A DNA stretch of 5,334 nucleotides from positions 1-5,334 of the forward strand of contig JAYTKJ010000765.1 in NCBI GenBank assembly GCA_043730365.1. The letters are read 5' to 3'. The translations under genes were made by a program, and so were the position numbers. Positions within the stretch are counted from its first letter, which is position 1, and every line of letters starts with the position of its first letter. Shown here piece by piece: positions 1 to 5,334 of this stretch. Source of the stretch: VFZP01 sp043730365. Lineage in GTDB: Bacteria; Acidobacteriota; Terriglobia; Bryobacterales; Bryobacteraceae. The notes beneath the pieces were generated by a model, which ran no database searches, had not been told where the DNA came from, and saw nothing but the letters and a program-made list of their open reading frames with translations.

Positions 1-959
1 CGGACGGCGGCAGAACGTGGAGCGCGCCGGAGACGCCGTTTTCCAGCGCATTTCAAGGCGTGCGCGGATCGCTCCAGGTGGTCTACGTGACGCGGCTGGA
101 CCGAGGACTCTTGGCAACGGCGCTGTGGGTGGATCGCGAAGCGTATCCTGGGCAGCCGTTGTTTCACGCCGAGACCGAGGGCTGCCTGCCGATGCGGATT
201 CTGGTCGCGAACTCGGGCGACGAGGGCCGGTCTTGGTCTGAGTGGCGTGAGGTGGGCGTCACGCTTGATGTAGGTCCGCCGAGCCTCACCAGTCCAGCGG
301 TGCGCCTGGCCGCGAGCGGGCGAATCATCATCAGCATCGAAACCAACAAGCCGTATCTGGACCGTTCACCCTGGTTGCAACGCGTGGTGCACTGCGAGTC
401 GATCGACGGCGGAGCAACATGGTCCGCACCGCGCACAGTCTGCCAGGATTCCACCGGCGCAGTCTTTCATTGGGACCAACGGCTGGCGGCGGCGCCTGGC
501 GGCGATTTACTCGCCGCTTTTTCCTGGACCTACGACAAGGCCGCCAACCGCTATCTGCCGATTCGCCGTCACATCAGCCGCGACGAAGGTCAAACGTGGT
601 CCACCGATCAACTCGACTTTGCCGATCAGCCCGCGCATCCGGCGGTGCTCCCTGATGGACGCACGGTGCTGGCCTGGGTGGATCGCTACGGTACGCGCTC
701 CATTCGCGCGCGGTGCGCCAAAACGATTGACAGCGTGTTCGACTCAGCAAGCGAGGTGGTGCTGTATGAAGCCGCCACGCCGGCGCGCCAAACCGGAGAC
801 ACGGCCGGCATGCTCACAGACATGAGCCTGTGGTCATTCGGTCTGCCCTATGCCGAAGCGCTGCCGGATGGCCAGAGCGTGCTGGTGGTTTATTACGCCG
901 GTGCGGCGGACTGCATGGACATTCGCTGGGCGCGGCTGGCGGTGGCGGGTCTACAATAG
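1..959 (+). CDS. Sialidase-like (BNR/Asp-box beta-propeller) protein, 5'-truncated by window edge
   Basis: The open frame runs in from the left edge (first full codon at base 3) and ends at TAG 957-959, giving 318 visible C-terminal residues. Four Asp-box motifs (S/T-x-D-x-G-x-T/S-W) can be seen: a clipped DGGRTW at visible residues 1-6, SGDEGRSW at 71-78, SIDGGATW at 133-140 and SRDEGQTW at 192-199. Asp-boxes mark the blade turns of six-bladed propellers in the sialidase/neuraminidase superfamily (BNR_2 type). The end, with VVYYAG and DIRWARL at about 296-312, resembles the last propeller strand of such proteins. The true start lies outside the window; GTG at base 60 is only an internal codon, because homologous-looking Asp-box sequence precedes it. 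The N-terminus is missing, so a signal peptide and the catalytic arginine region cannot be checked. Exo-sialidase activity is therefore unproven; it could be another glycoside hydrolase or a non-catalytic propeller. It is probably cotranscribed with the DUF362 gene just downstream. Confidence 0.85.
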   Translation, partial: DGGRTWSAPETPFSSAFQGVRGSLQVVYVTRLDRGLLATALWVDREAYPGQPLFHAETEGCLPMRILVANSGDEGRSWSEWREVGVTLDVGPPSLTSPAVRLAASGRIIISIETNKPYLDRSPWLQRVVHCESIDGGATWSAPRTVCQDSTGAVFHWDQRLAAAPGGDLLAAFSWTYDKAANRYLPIRRHISRDEGQTWSTDQLDFADQPAHPAVLPDGRTVLAWVDRYGTRSIRARCAKTIDSVFDSASEVVLYEAATPARQTGDTAGMLTDMSLWSFGLPYAEALPDGQSVLVVYYAGAADCMDIRWARLAVAGLQ

Positions 960-984
960 GCACGAGATGAGACGACCACCACGC

Positions 985-2115
985 ATGACCCAACCGAGCC
1001 GCCGCGAACTCGTGGCCGCCATCCTGGGCGCGCCCCTATTGGCCGCGCCGGCCATCGCCGCCCCTACTGCGCCCGTCGCGATCGCCAAATGCCCTTCCTA
1101 CGATCTGGATCAGGTGGAGTTGTTGAACGGCATGTTCGAACAACTCGGCGGCCTGTCTGGCATCGTGAAAAACAAGACCGTCACCGTAAAGGTGAATCTT
1201 ACGGGCAGCCCGGCTCTTAAGCTCCAAGGCCGGCCGCTGGGCGTTACGCACTACACGCATCCCAAACAGATCGCCGCGCTAGCACACTTGCTGGACCGCG
1301 CCGGCGCACGCCGGATTCGCTTTGTAGAGAGCGCATGGGCCACCGCCGGGCCGCTTGAGGAATGCATGCTGGACTCGGGTTGGAACGTGCGGCAACTCAA
1401 GGCCGTGTCTACGAAGGTGAGCTTTGAAAATACCAACGGCTTGGGCACGCAGAAGAAGTACGTGAAGTTCGCGGTGCCCGGCGGCGGCGAGATTTTTCCG
1501 TCCTACCATCTCAACCAGATCTACGACGAGACGGACGTCTTCGTCTCGATGGCCAAGCTGAAGAACCACGCCACGTGCGGCGTGACGCTCTCGATGAAGA
1601 ATATTTTCGGCATCACGCCCGCTTCGATCTACGGCGATGACGCGGGCCGCGACAATCCGAATGAGACGCCCACCAAGGGGCGAGGCGAGGTGTGCCACGC
1701 CGGCAAACGCAATCCTTCGGCGATCGCCGCGCCAGAGCGAAATCCTTCGTCCAACCGGGCGGCCGAGTTCCGCATGCCGCGTATCACCGCCGAGTTGGTC
1801 GCTGCCCGGCCGATCCACATCGCCTTGATCGACGGCATCGAGACGGTGACGGGCGGCGAGGGCCCGTGGATTGGCGGACTGCGGCACGTCAAACCCGGCG
1901 TGATGATTGTGGGCACGAATCCGGTGACCGCCGATACCGTTGCCACTGCGGTCATGGGCTATCAGCCGCGCGCGGCCAAAGGCGAAGGACCGTTCCGCAA
2001 ATGCGACAACACTCTGCTGCTGGCCGAGGCACTGGGAATCGGCACCGCCGAGCTGAGCCGGATTGAAGTCCGAGGCGCGGCCGTAGCCGATGTGATGTTT
2101 CCCTTCCCCGTCTAA
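985..2115 (+). CDS. DUF362 domain-containing protein with Tat signal peptide
   Basis: A 376-residue protein if started at ATG 985. The N-terminus has a twin-arginine motif (PSRRELV, residues 4-10), then a hydrophobic Ala/Leu-rich stretch to about residue 25 with an Ala-x-Ala-like cleavage region. Folded export through the Tat pathway is therefore likely. The body matches the DUF362 family: VTVKVNLTG (66-74), KLKNHATCGVTLSMKNIFGI (191-210), LIDGIETVTGGEGPW (281-295) and VGTNPVTADTVA (309-320), all family-typical positions. No CxxCxxCxxxC ferredoxin cluster is present, so this is the single-domain form. DUF362 has no settled biochemical function, although some members are annotated as iron-sulfur or uncharacterised proteins. 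ATG 967 in the same frame would add six residues (MRRPPR) and has an AGG six bases upstream. I prefer 985 because it puts the Tat motif at the usual distance from the N-terminus, but its ribosome site is weak and either start is possible. The gene follows the sialidase-like gene by 7-25 nt, so it is probably in the same operon. Confidence 0.85.
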   Translation: MTQPSRRELVAAILGAPLLAAPAIAAPTAPVAIAKCPSYDLDQVELLNGMFEQLGGLSGIVKNKTVTVKVNLTGSPALKLQGRPLGVTHYTHPKQIAALAHLLDRAGARRIRFVESAWATAGPLEECMLDSGWNVRQLKAVSTKVSFENTNGLGTQKKYVKFAVPGGGEIFPSYHLNQIYDETDVFVSMAKLKNHATCGVTLSMKNIFGITPASIYGDDAGRDNPNETPTKGRGEVCHAGKRNPSAIAAPERNPSSNRAAEFRMPRITAELVAARPIHIALIDGIETVTGGEGPWIGGLRHVKPGVMIVGTNPVTADTVATAVMGYQPRAAKGEGPFRKCDNTLLLAEALGIGTAELSRIEVRGAAVADVMFPFPV

Positions 2116-2133
2116 CCGATAAAAAGATACAAT
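2104..2133 (+). promoter_or_regulatory. Possible sigma70-type promoter for the cdaA operon
   Basis: The 54-nt gap between the DUF362 stop and cdaA begins with an AT-rich patch that stands out from the GC-rich surroundings. TACAAT at 2128-2133 is a good -10 match. TTCCCC at 2104-2109, 18 nt upstream, is a poor -35 match. The spacing and the base composition fit a promoter that would separate cdaA-cdaR-glmM from the upstream pair. The call rests on short motifs only, and read-through from upstream is equally possible. Confidence 0.3.
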
Positions 2134-2169
2134 TAAAGAAGTTATCGCCCTTGCCCGGCGAATTGTGCC

Positions 2170-3033
2170 ATGCAATCGGTTTATGCAGTCGTGGTGTCGG
2201 TCCTCGGGCGGCTGACTCCAGCCGTTCTGCTCGATATTTTTCTGACCGCGTTTCTCATCTACCAGTTTCTGATGATGATTCGCGGCCGGCGCGCCGCCCA
2301 CGCCTTTGCCGGCCTGACGGTGCTGGTGTTTCTCTACTTGGTTGCCCTCTACTGGAACCTGGAATTGCTGCGGACACTGCTGGCGACGCTGGCCCCCTAC
2401 AGCGCTTTCGGACTGATGGTGATGTTCCAATCGGAAATCCGTCGCATGCTGGCAAGAATCGGCCGGCGTGGCTGGATCGGGTTTGCAGGCAGGCTCAAGC
2501 GGCGCGAATTCGTCGAAGAGATTCTGCTGGCCGTTGATTATCTCTCACGCTCACGGACGGGCGCGCTCATTGTGCTGGAACGCGACATGGGCCTGCGCAC
2601 GTTTGTGGAGAGCGGCGTGCCCATGGATGCGGTGGTTTCGCGTGATCTGCTGCTGGCGATTTTCCAGAACAAAGGCGCGCTACATGACGGTGCGGTGATC
2701 GTGCAGAATGAGCGGGTGGCCGCGGCCGCCTGCTTTCTGCCGTTGACCACCAATCCGGTGATGTCGAAATCGGGCACGCGGCATCGGGCGGCGATTGGCG
2801 TGACTGAGGATAGCGATTGCTTGACCGTCGTCGTTTCCGAGGAAACAGGCCAGATCTCAGCGGCAGGCCTCGGGCATCTCCTGCGCGATCTCTCCGTGCA
2901 GCAGTTGGGCGAGTTGATCACGCTCCATTTGAATGGGAATACGAGCGAGGCGTCCTTTACCCCGGACGCGGATCCGGCTTCCGGCGATCAGGCCACCAGC
3001 GCAATCGAGAGCCGCGATACGGTGAACCTATGA
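2170..3033 (+). CDS. cdaA: Membrane diadenylate cyclase CdaA (c-di-AMP synthase)
   Basis: This 287-residue protein condenses two ATP into cyclic di-AMP at the inner face of the membrane. Three hydrophobic segments occupy about residues 18-37, 44-62 and 66-86, the usual CdaA/DacA/YbbP layout. A basic, partly helical linker (about 90-120) joins them to the DisA_N (DAC) catalytic domain at about 122-235. The two diagnostic motifs are intact: DGA at 173-175 within LHDGAVIV, and RHR at 204-206 within GTRHRAAIG. GALIVLER (131-138) and VSEETGQIS (222-230) are also family-typical. The length is close to characterised CdaA proteins (about 270-285 residues). A polar tail of about 30 residues (256-287) follows the domain. 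ATG 2170 is the only reasonable start: upstream in frame there is no ATG, GTG or TTG before a TAA at 2134-2136. No clear Shine-Dalgarno sequence precedes it, which suggests modest expression. The stop overlaps the cdaR start as ATGA. Confidence 0.96.
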   Translation: MQSVYAVVVSVLGRLTPAVLLDIFLTAFLIYQFLMMIRGRRAAHAFAGLTVLVFLYLVALYWNLELLRTLLATLAPYSAFGLMVMFQSEIRRMLARIGRRGWIGFAGRLKRREFVEEILLAVDYLSRSRTGALIVLERDMGLRTFVESGVPMDAVVSRDLLLAIFQNKGALHDGAVIVQNERVAAAACFLPLTTNPVMSKSGTRHRAAIGVTEDSDCLTVVVSEETGQISAAGLGHLLRDLSVQQLGELITLHLNGNTSEASFTPDADPASGDQATSAIESRDTVNL

Positions 3034-3695
3034 TCGGGCTGATTACCAACAACTGGCATTACAAGGCAGGCTCGGTAGTGTTGGCCGGTTTATTATGGTT
3101 GGGATTGGTTGAGGAGTCTGAACTAGCTACTTCGGTGCTGGTGCCGGTTCAATACAAGAATGTCCCTAAAGATATGGAGCTAGGGTCCGATGTAACCGAC
3201 AAGGTGCATTTGGAAGTTCGAGGTCCTTCATCTAAAGTCAGCCAGGCCGCTTTGGCGGACTCCAGCGTGTTGCTGGACCTACGCCCCGTTACGCAAACGG
3301 GGGACCGGACCTTTCCGATTGATGAGGCTGCCTTGATGCTGCCGTCAGGCGTAAGATTGGACCGGGCCATACCGGCCCAGGTGCGGCTGCATTTTGAGCG
3401 GCGGGTGGTCAAGGAAGTGCCAGTGCGGTCGCGGGTTCGCCACCGGCCGGCGGAAGGCTACGAGATAGCCTCCGAGAAAATTGAGCCTGAGAATCTGCGC
3501 GTAGTTGGTCCGGAGAGCCGGGTGGCCAAGGTGGTGAGCGTGGACACAGATTCCATTGATGTGGATCATCTCAAGGACGCCACCGAGGTGTTTCAGGTGC
3601 ATGCCTATCTGTCAGACCCGCAGGTGCGGTTTGACGGTGATGGGCAAGTTAAAGTTCGGATCGAAGTGAGAAAAACAGGAAGCTCGCCGCACTAA
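3030..3695 (+). CDS. cdaR: YbbR-domain protein, CdaR-type regulator of CdaA
   Basis: This 221-residue protein is probably anchored by one N-terminal membrane helix (about residues 12-27, ending LLWLGL), with the rest outside the cytoplasm. The NN-x-x-x-K start followed by a short helix ending in LLWL is typical of YbbR proteins. Two YbbR-like beta-rich repeats follow, at about 35-122 and 127-212; each carries a V-x-V-x-G-P element (VHLEVRGPSS at 59-68, LRVVGPES at 156-163). Firmicute CdaR proteins have the same architecture, often with more repeats, and modulate CdaA through membrane contact. A similar role here is inferred from the fold and position. The start ATG at 3030 overlaps the cdaA stop by four bases, with GGTGA four bases upstream, so translational coupling is likely. 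The first part of the gene is less GC-rich than its neighbours. Sequence similarity in this family is low, so the symbol rests largely on context. Confidence 0.85.
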   Translation: MIGLITNNWHYKAGSVVLAGLLWLGLVEESELATSVLVPVQYKNVPKDMELGSDVTDKVHLEVRGPSSKVSQAALADSSVLLDLRPVTQTGDRTFPIDEAALMLPSGVRLDRAIPAQVRLHFERRVVKEVPVRSRVRHRPAEGYEIASEKIEPENLRVVGPESRVAKVVSVDTDSIDVDHLKDATEVFQVHAYLSDPQVRFDGDGQVKVRIEVRKTGSSPH

Positions 3696-3707
3696 GTGAT
3701 AGTGCGG
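3687..3707 (+). other. Perfect 8-bp inverted repeat (RNA hairpin) over the cdaR stop codon
   Basis: CCGCACTA (3687-3694) pairs fully with TAGTGCGG (3700-3707) across a five-base loop, AGTGA. The cdaR TAA stop (3693-3695) lies at the top of the left arm. No T-run follows, so this is not a standard intrinsic terminator. It sits 40 nt ahead of the glmM start and 22 nt before the glmM Shine-Dalgarno run. Possible roles are transcript stabilisation, RNA processing between cdaR and glmM, or partial attenuation. The pairing is seen directly; any role is inference. Confidence 0.5.
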
Positions 3708-3729
3708 GCAGAAGCGGCCGTGATGAGTT

Positions 3730-3741
3730 GAGGAGGAGAGG
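3730..3741 (+). promoter_or_regulatory. Strong Shine-Dalgarno sequence of glmM
   Basis: The purine run GAGGAGGAGAGG contains a full AGGAGG core at 3731-3736, 11 nt ahead of GTG 3748, with a second GAGAGG closer to the start. It decides the GTG start of glmM. It is much stronger than anything before cdaA or cdaR, so glmM may be translated more than the two upstream genes from a shared mRNA. Confidence 0.75.
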
Positions 3742-3747
3742 TAGCAC

Positions 3748-5112
3748 GTGTCTAGACAACTTTTCGGCACCGATGGTATGCGCGGTGTGGCGGGACAGTA
3801 TCCGTTGGATCCGCAGACCGTTCACGCGGCGGGAGCTTCGCTGGGGGCTTGGTGCCGCGAGCATTCGCCGGCCGGCGAGTCTCCGGAAGTAGTGATTGGG
3901 ATGGATACTCGCGAATCCGGACCCTGGATTGCCGAGCAGGTAGCCGGCGGACTGGCGCGCGAGGGCGTGCAGGCACGGCTGGCCGGAGTGATCACTACGC
4001 CGGGCGTGGCGTACCTGACCAAGACCGATGCCTTTCTGGCGGGCGTCATGATCTCGGCTTCGCACAATCCGTTTGGCGACAACGGCATCAAGATTTTTGG
4101 CCACAGCGGCTACAAACTGCCGGACGCCGATGAGTTAAAGATTGAAACCGGTATCTTCCGGCTGAAGGAAGAAGGCATTGAAGCCAGTCCGCGCAAGATG
4201 GAAGTGGAGGCGCGGCTCGATGCGCGGTATCTGGAATATCTGCTGAGCACGTTTCCCGGACGGCTGGGCGGTTTCAAGGTTGTGATCGATTGCGGCAACG
4301 GCGCGGCCTCGCGGCTGGGTCCGGAGTTGCTGGAGCGGCTGGGGGCGCAGGTGATCAGCATCGGCTGCGAACCGGATGGCCGCAACATCAATCTCGATTG
4401 CGGCGCGCTTCATGTCGACAAACTGCGCCAGCGGGTGTTGGACGAAAAAGCGGATGCCGGTTTTGCCTTCGATGGCGACGCGGACCGCTGCATCGGAGTC
4501 TCGGGTTCCGGCGCGATCATTGATGGCGATCTGGTGCTTCTCATGATGGCCCGCTATCTCAAGGCTCGCGGGCGGCTGGTCAGCAACGACGGCACGCCGG
4601 TGGTGGTGGCGACGGTGATGTCGAACCTGGGCTTTGAACGCGCGCTTGAACGCGAGGGCATCACGCTGGTGCGCGCGGCGGTGGGCGACAAGTATGTGCT
4701 TGAAGAGATGGTCCGGCGCGGCGCCTCGATTGGCGGCGAACAATCCGGCCACCTCATTTTCCTTGAGCAAGCCACCACCGGTGACGGGATGCTGACGGCG
4801 CTACGCGTACTCGAGATCATGAAGGTTGCCGGTGAGACGCTGGATTCACTCGCCAGCGGCTTGCAGGTTTACCCGCAAAAGCTGGTCAACGTGCGGGTGA
4901 AGGAGCGCAAACCGCTCAGTGATCTGGTGGCAGTGAATGACGCGATCCAATCAGCCGAGCGGCAGTTGGGCAGCGAGGGGCGCGTGCTGGTGCGGTTCTC
5001 GGGCACCGAACCGCTGCTGCGCGTCATGGTGGAAGGGCCCACCAATGAGAGCGTGAATACGCACTGCGCTTCGATTGCGGGCGCGATTCGCCTGGAGTTG
5101 GGTACAGTTTAG
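3748..5112 (+). CDS. glmM: Phosphoglucosamine mutase GlmM
   Basis: GlmM interconverts glucosamine-6-phosphate and glucosamine-1-phosphate, the step that feeds GlmU and UDP-GlcNAc synthesis for peptidoglycan and lipid A. The 454-residue protein is close to the family norm of about 445-450. All signature elements are present: N-terminal LFGTDGMRGVAG (5-16), the phosphoserine loop MISASHNP (101-108, catalytic Ser105), the Mg2+ loop DGDADR (242-247, Asp242, Asp244 and Asp246), the sugar-binding GEQSGH (330-335) and the C-terminal phosphate-binding RFSGTEPLLR (417-426). The four alpha-D-phosphohexomutase domains therefore look complete. The GTG start follows a strong AGGAGG and gives the canonical MSRQLFGTDG beginning. 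It lies 52 nt after cdaR, with a hairpin in between, and is probably the last gene of the operon. In Firmicutes GlmM binds and inhibits CdaA, which gives the gene order a functional reason. Related phosphomannomutases are less likely given the GEQSGH motif and the context. Confidence 0.97.
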   Translation: MSRQLFGTDGMRGVAGQYPLDPQTVHAAGASLGAWCREHSPAGESPEVVIGMDTRESGPWIAEQVAGGLAREGVQARLAGVITTPGVAYLTKTDAFLAGVMISASHNPFGDNGIKIFGHSGYKLPDADELKIETGIFRLKEEGIEASPRKMEVEARLDARYLEYLLSTFPGRLGGFKVVIDCGNGAASRLGPELLERLGAQVISIGCEPDGRNINLDCGALHVDKLRQRVLDEKADAGFAFDGDADRCIGVSGSGAIIDGDLVLLMMARYLKARGRLVSNDGTPVVVATVMSNLGFERALEREGITLVRAAVGDKYVLEEMVRRGASIGGEQSGHLIFLEQATTGDGMLTALRVLEIMKVAGETLDSLASGLQVYPQKLVNVRVKERKPLSDLVAVNDAIQSAERQLGSEGRVLVRFSGTEPLLRVMVEGPTNESVNTHCASIAGAIRLELGTV

Positions 5113-5260
5113 TCTGTTGTCCTGGCCATTCATTAACAGGCACTCGTAGCTGAGCCGCGCGCGCAAGCAAACGGTAATGAGTGCTTCAATCAAGCGCCCG
5201 CGAATGTAAAGGCTTGGTTGAGACAGGACACTAGCACTACTGTGTCATAAAGCTGCAGGG
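5113..5260. other. Convergent intergenic spacer with short inverted repeats, no gene seen
   Basis: This 148-nt gap lies between glmM and the minus-strand gene. It contains an imperfect stem just after glmM (5112-5119 with 5134-5141, including two G-U pairs, 14-nt loop) without a T-run, and GCACTC/GAGTGC arms at 5140-5145 and 5179-5184. TGTCCTG near 5118 recurs inverted as CAGGACA near 5225, and GACAC/GTGTC arms lie at 5227-5231 and 5242-5246. None is a convincing intrinsic terminator. I see no protein-coding signal or RNA gene. Confidence 0.5.
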
Positions 5261-5334
5261 CTACTCAACGAGTCCAAGCACGCGCCGTACAATGCCGTCG
5301 CGCAGTACCGGGACGTTGAAGTTGACGAGAAGTC
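5261..5334 (-). CDS. GxxExxY family protein, C-terminal 23 residues only
   Basis: Read on the minus strand, the frame enters at the right edge and ends at TAG (CTA on the plus strand at 5261-5263). It encodes LLVNFNVPVLRDGIVRRVLG followed by LVE. The pattern LL-x-NF-(N/G)-V-P-x-L-(K/R)-DGI-x-R matches the conserved C-terminus of GxxExxY proteins, a family predicted to have a PD-(D/E)XK nuclease-like fold and of unknown cellular role. The N-terminal GxxExxY signature lies outside the window. The gene converges on glmM across a 148-nt spacer. Family assignment rests on one short conserved motif, and the rest of the gene cannot be judged. Confidence 0.7.
   Translation of the reverse strand, partial: LLVNFNVPVLRDGIVRRVLGLVE

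Noticed and set aside
850..984. Longer N-terminus for the DUF362 protein starting at 850
   Set aside because: It would overlap the propeller gene by more than 100 bases, and the added sequence is Trp/Arg-rich shadow. Starts at 967 or 985 leave a proper Tat signal peptide.
2116..2169. c-di-AMP (ydaO) riboswitch or other leader RNA before cdaA
   Set aside because: The spacer is only 54 nt, too short for a ydaO-type aptamer, and no conserved structure was seen.
1279..2430. Long minus-strand open frame (383 codons) antisense to the DUF362 gene and the start of cdaA
   Set aside because: Both strands of high-GC genes often stay open. The translation is low in family-like motifs and rich in His, Arg and Gln, and it runs through two well-supported plus-strand genes.
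2817..3029. Upstream in-frame extension of cdaR into cdaA
   Set aside because: It would overlap cdaA by over 200 bases, and the extension is Arg-rich shadow sequence. The ATGA start at 3030 gives the normal YbbR N-terminus with its membrane helix.
4135..4770. Minus-strand open frame of 211 codons inside glmM
   Set aside because: It is fully antisense to a gene whose every catalytic motif is recognised, so it is a shadow frame.
5112..5141. Intrinsic terminator of glmM
   Set aside because: The stem is imperfect with two G-U pairs and a 14-nt loop, and no T-run follows on either strand.
4951..5193. Minus-strand open frame covering the 3' end of glmM and part of the spacer
   Set aside because: Most of it is antisense to glmM, and no family motif or ribosome site was seen. 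The spacer part (about 5113-5193) could be repeat-derived but is not supported as a gene.
1..5334. CRISPR array, tRNA/rRNA gene or complete insertion sequence
   Set aside because: No regularly spaced repeats, no cloverleaf or rRNA-like stretch, and no transposase with terminal repeats were recognised.

Overview
The window is a GC-rich bacterial chromosome segment. It holds four complete or nearly complete plus-strand genes, a plus-strand gene cut by the left edge, and the 3' tip of a minus-strand gene at the right edge. The gene set (an Asp-box sialidase-like protein, a Tat-exported DUF362 protein, a cdaA-cdaR-glmM cluster, and a GxxExxY protein) together with the GC content fits an Acidobacteriota genome, perhaps Bryobacterales/Solibacterales. 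This is an inference from gene content only; no rRNA or other phylogenetic marker was tested.

Left part (1-2115): the C-terminal 318 residues of a sialidase/BNR-repeat family protein are followed after 7-25 nt by a DUF362 protein with a twin-arginine signal peptide. The tight spacing suggests one transcript. The pair looks like accessory or catabolic functions acting outside the cytoplasm, but the substrates cannot be read from the sequence.

Central and right part (2170-5112): this is a classical cyclic di-AMP and cell-wall precursor operon. It encodes the membrane diadenylate cyclase CdaA (catalytic DGA and RHR motifs intact), a YbbR-domain CdaR-type regulator overlapping cdaA by 4 bp (ATGA), and the phosphoglucosamine mutase GlmM. 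GlmM makes glucosamine-1-phosphate for UDP-GlcNAc synthesis. CdaR and GlmM homologues are known to bind and modulate CdaA in Firmicutes, so the cluster probably couples second-messenger output to envelope precursor synthesis. An AT-rich spacer before cdaA (2116-2169) has a possible promoter. A perfect 8-bp hairpin covers the cdaR stop codon, and a strong Shine-Dalgarno sequence precedes the GTG start of glmM.

Right edge (5113-5334): a 148-nt non-coding convergent spacer with short inverted repeats but no convincing terminator, then the last 23 codons of a GxxExxY-family gene on the minus strand.

I do not see an undescribed multi-gene system here. The most interesting points are the c-di-AMP triad in this probable host background and the hairpin between cdaR and glmM.
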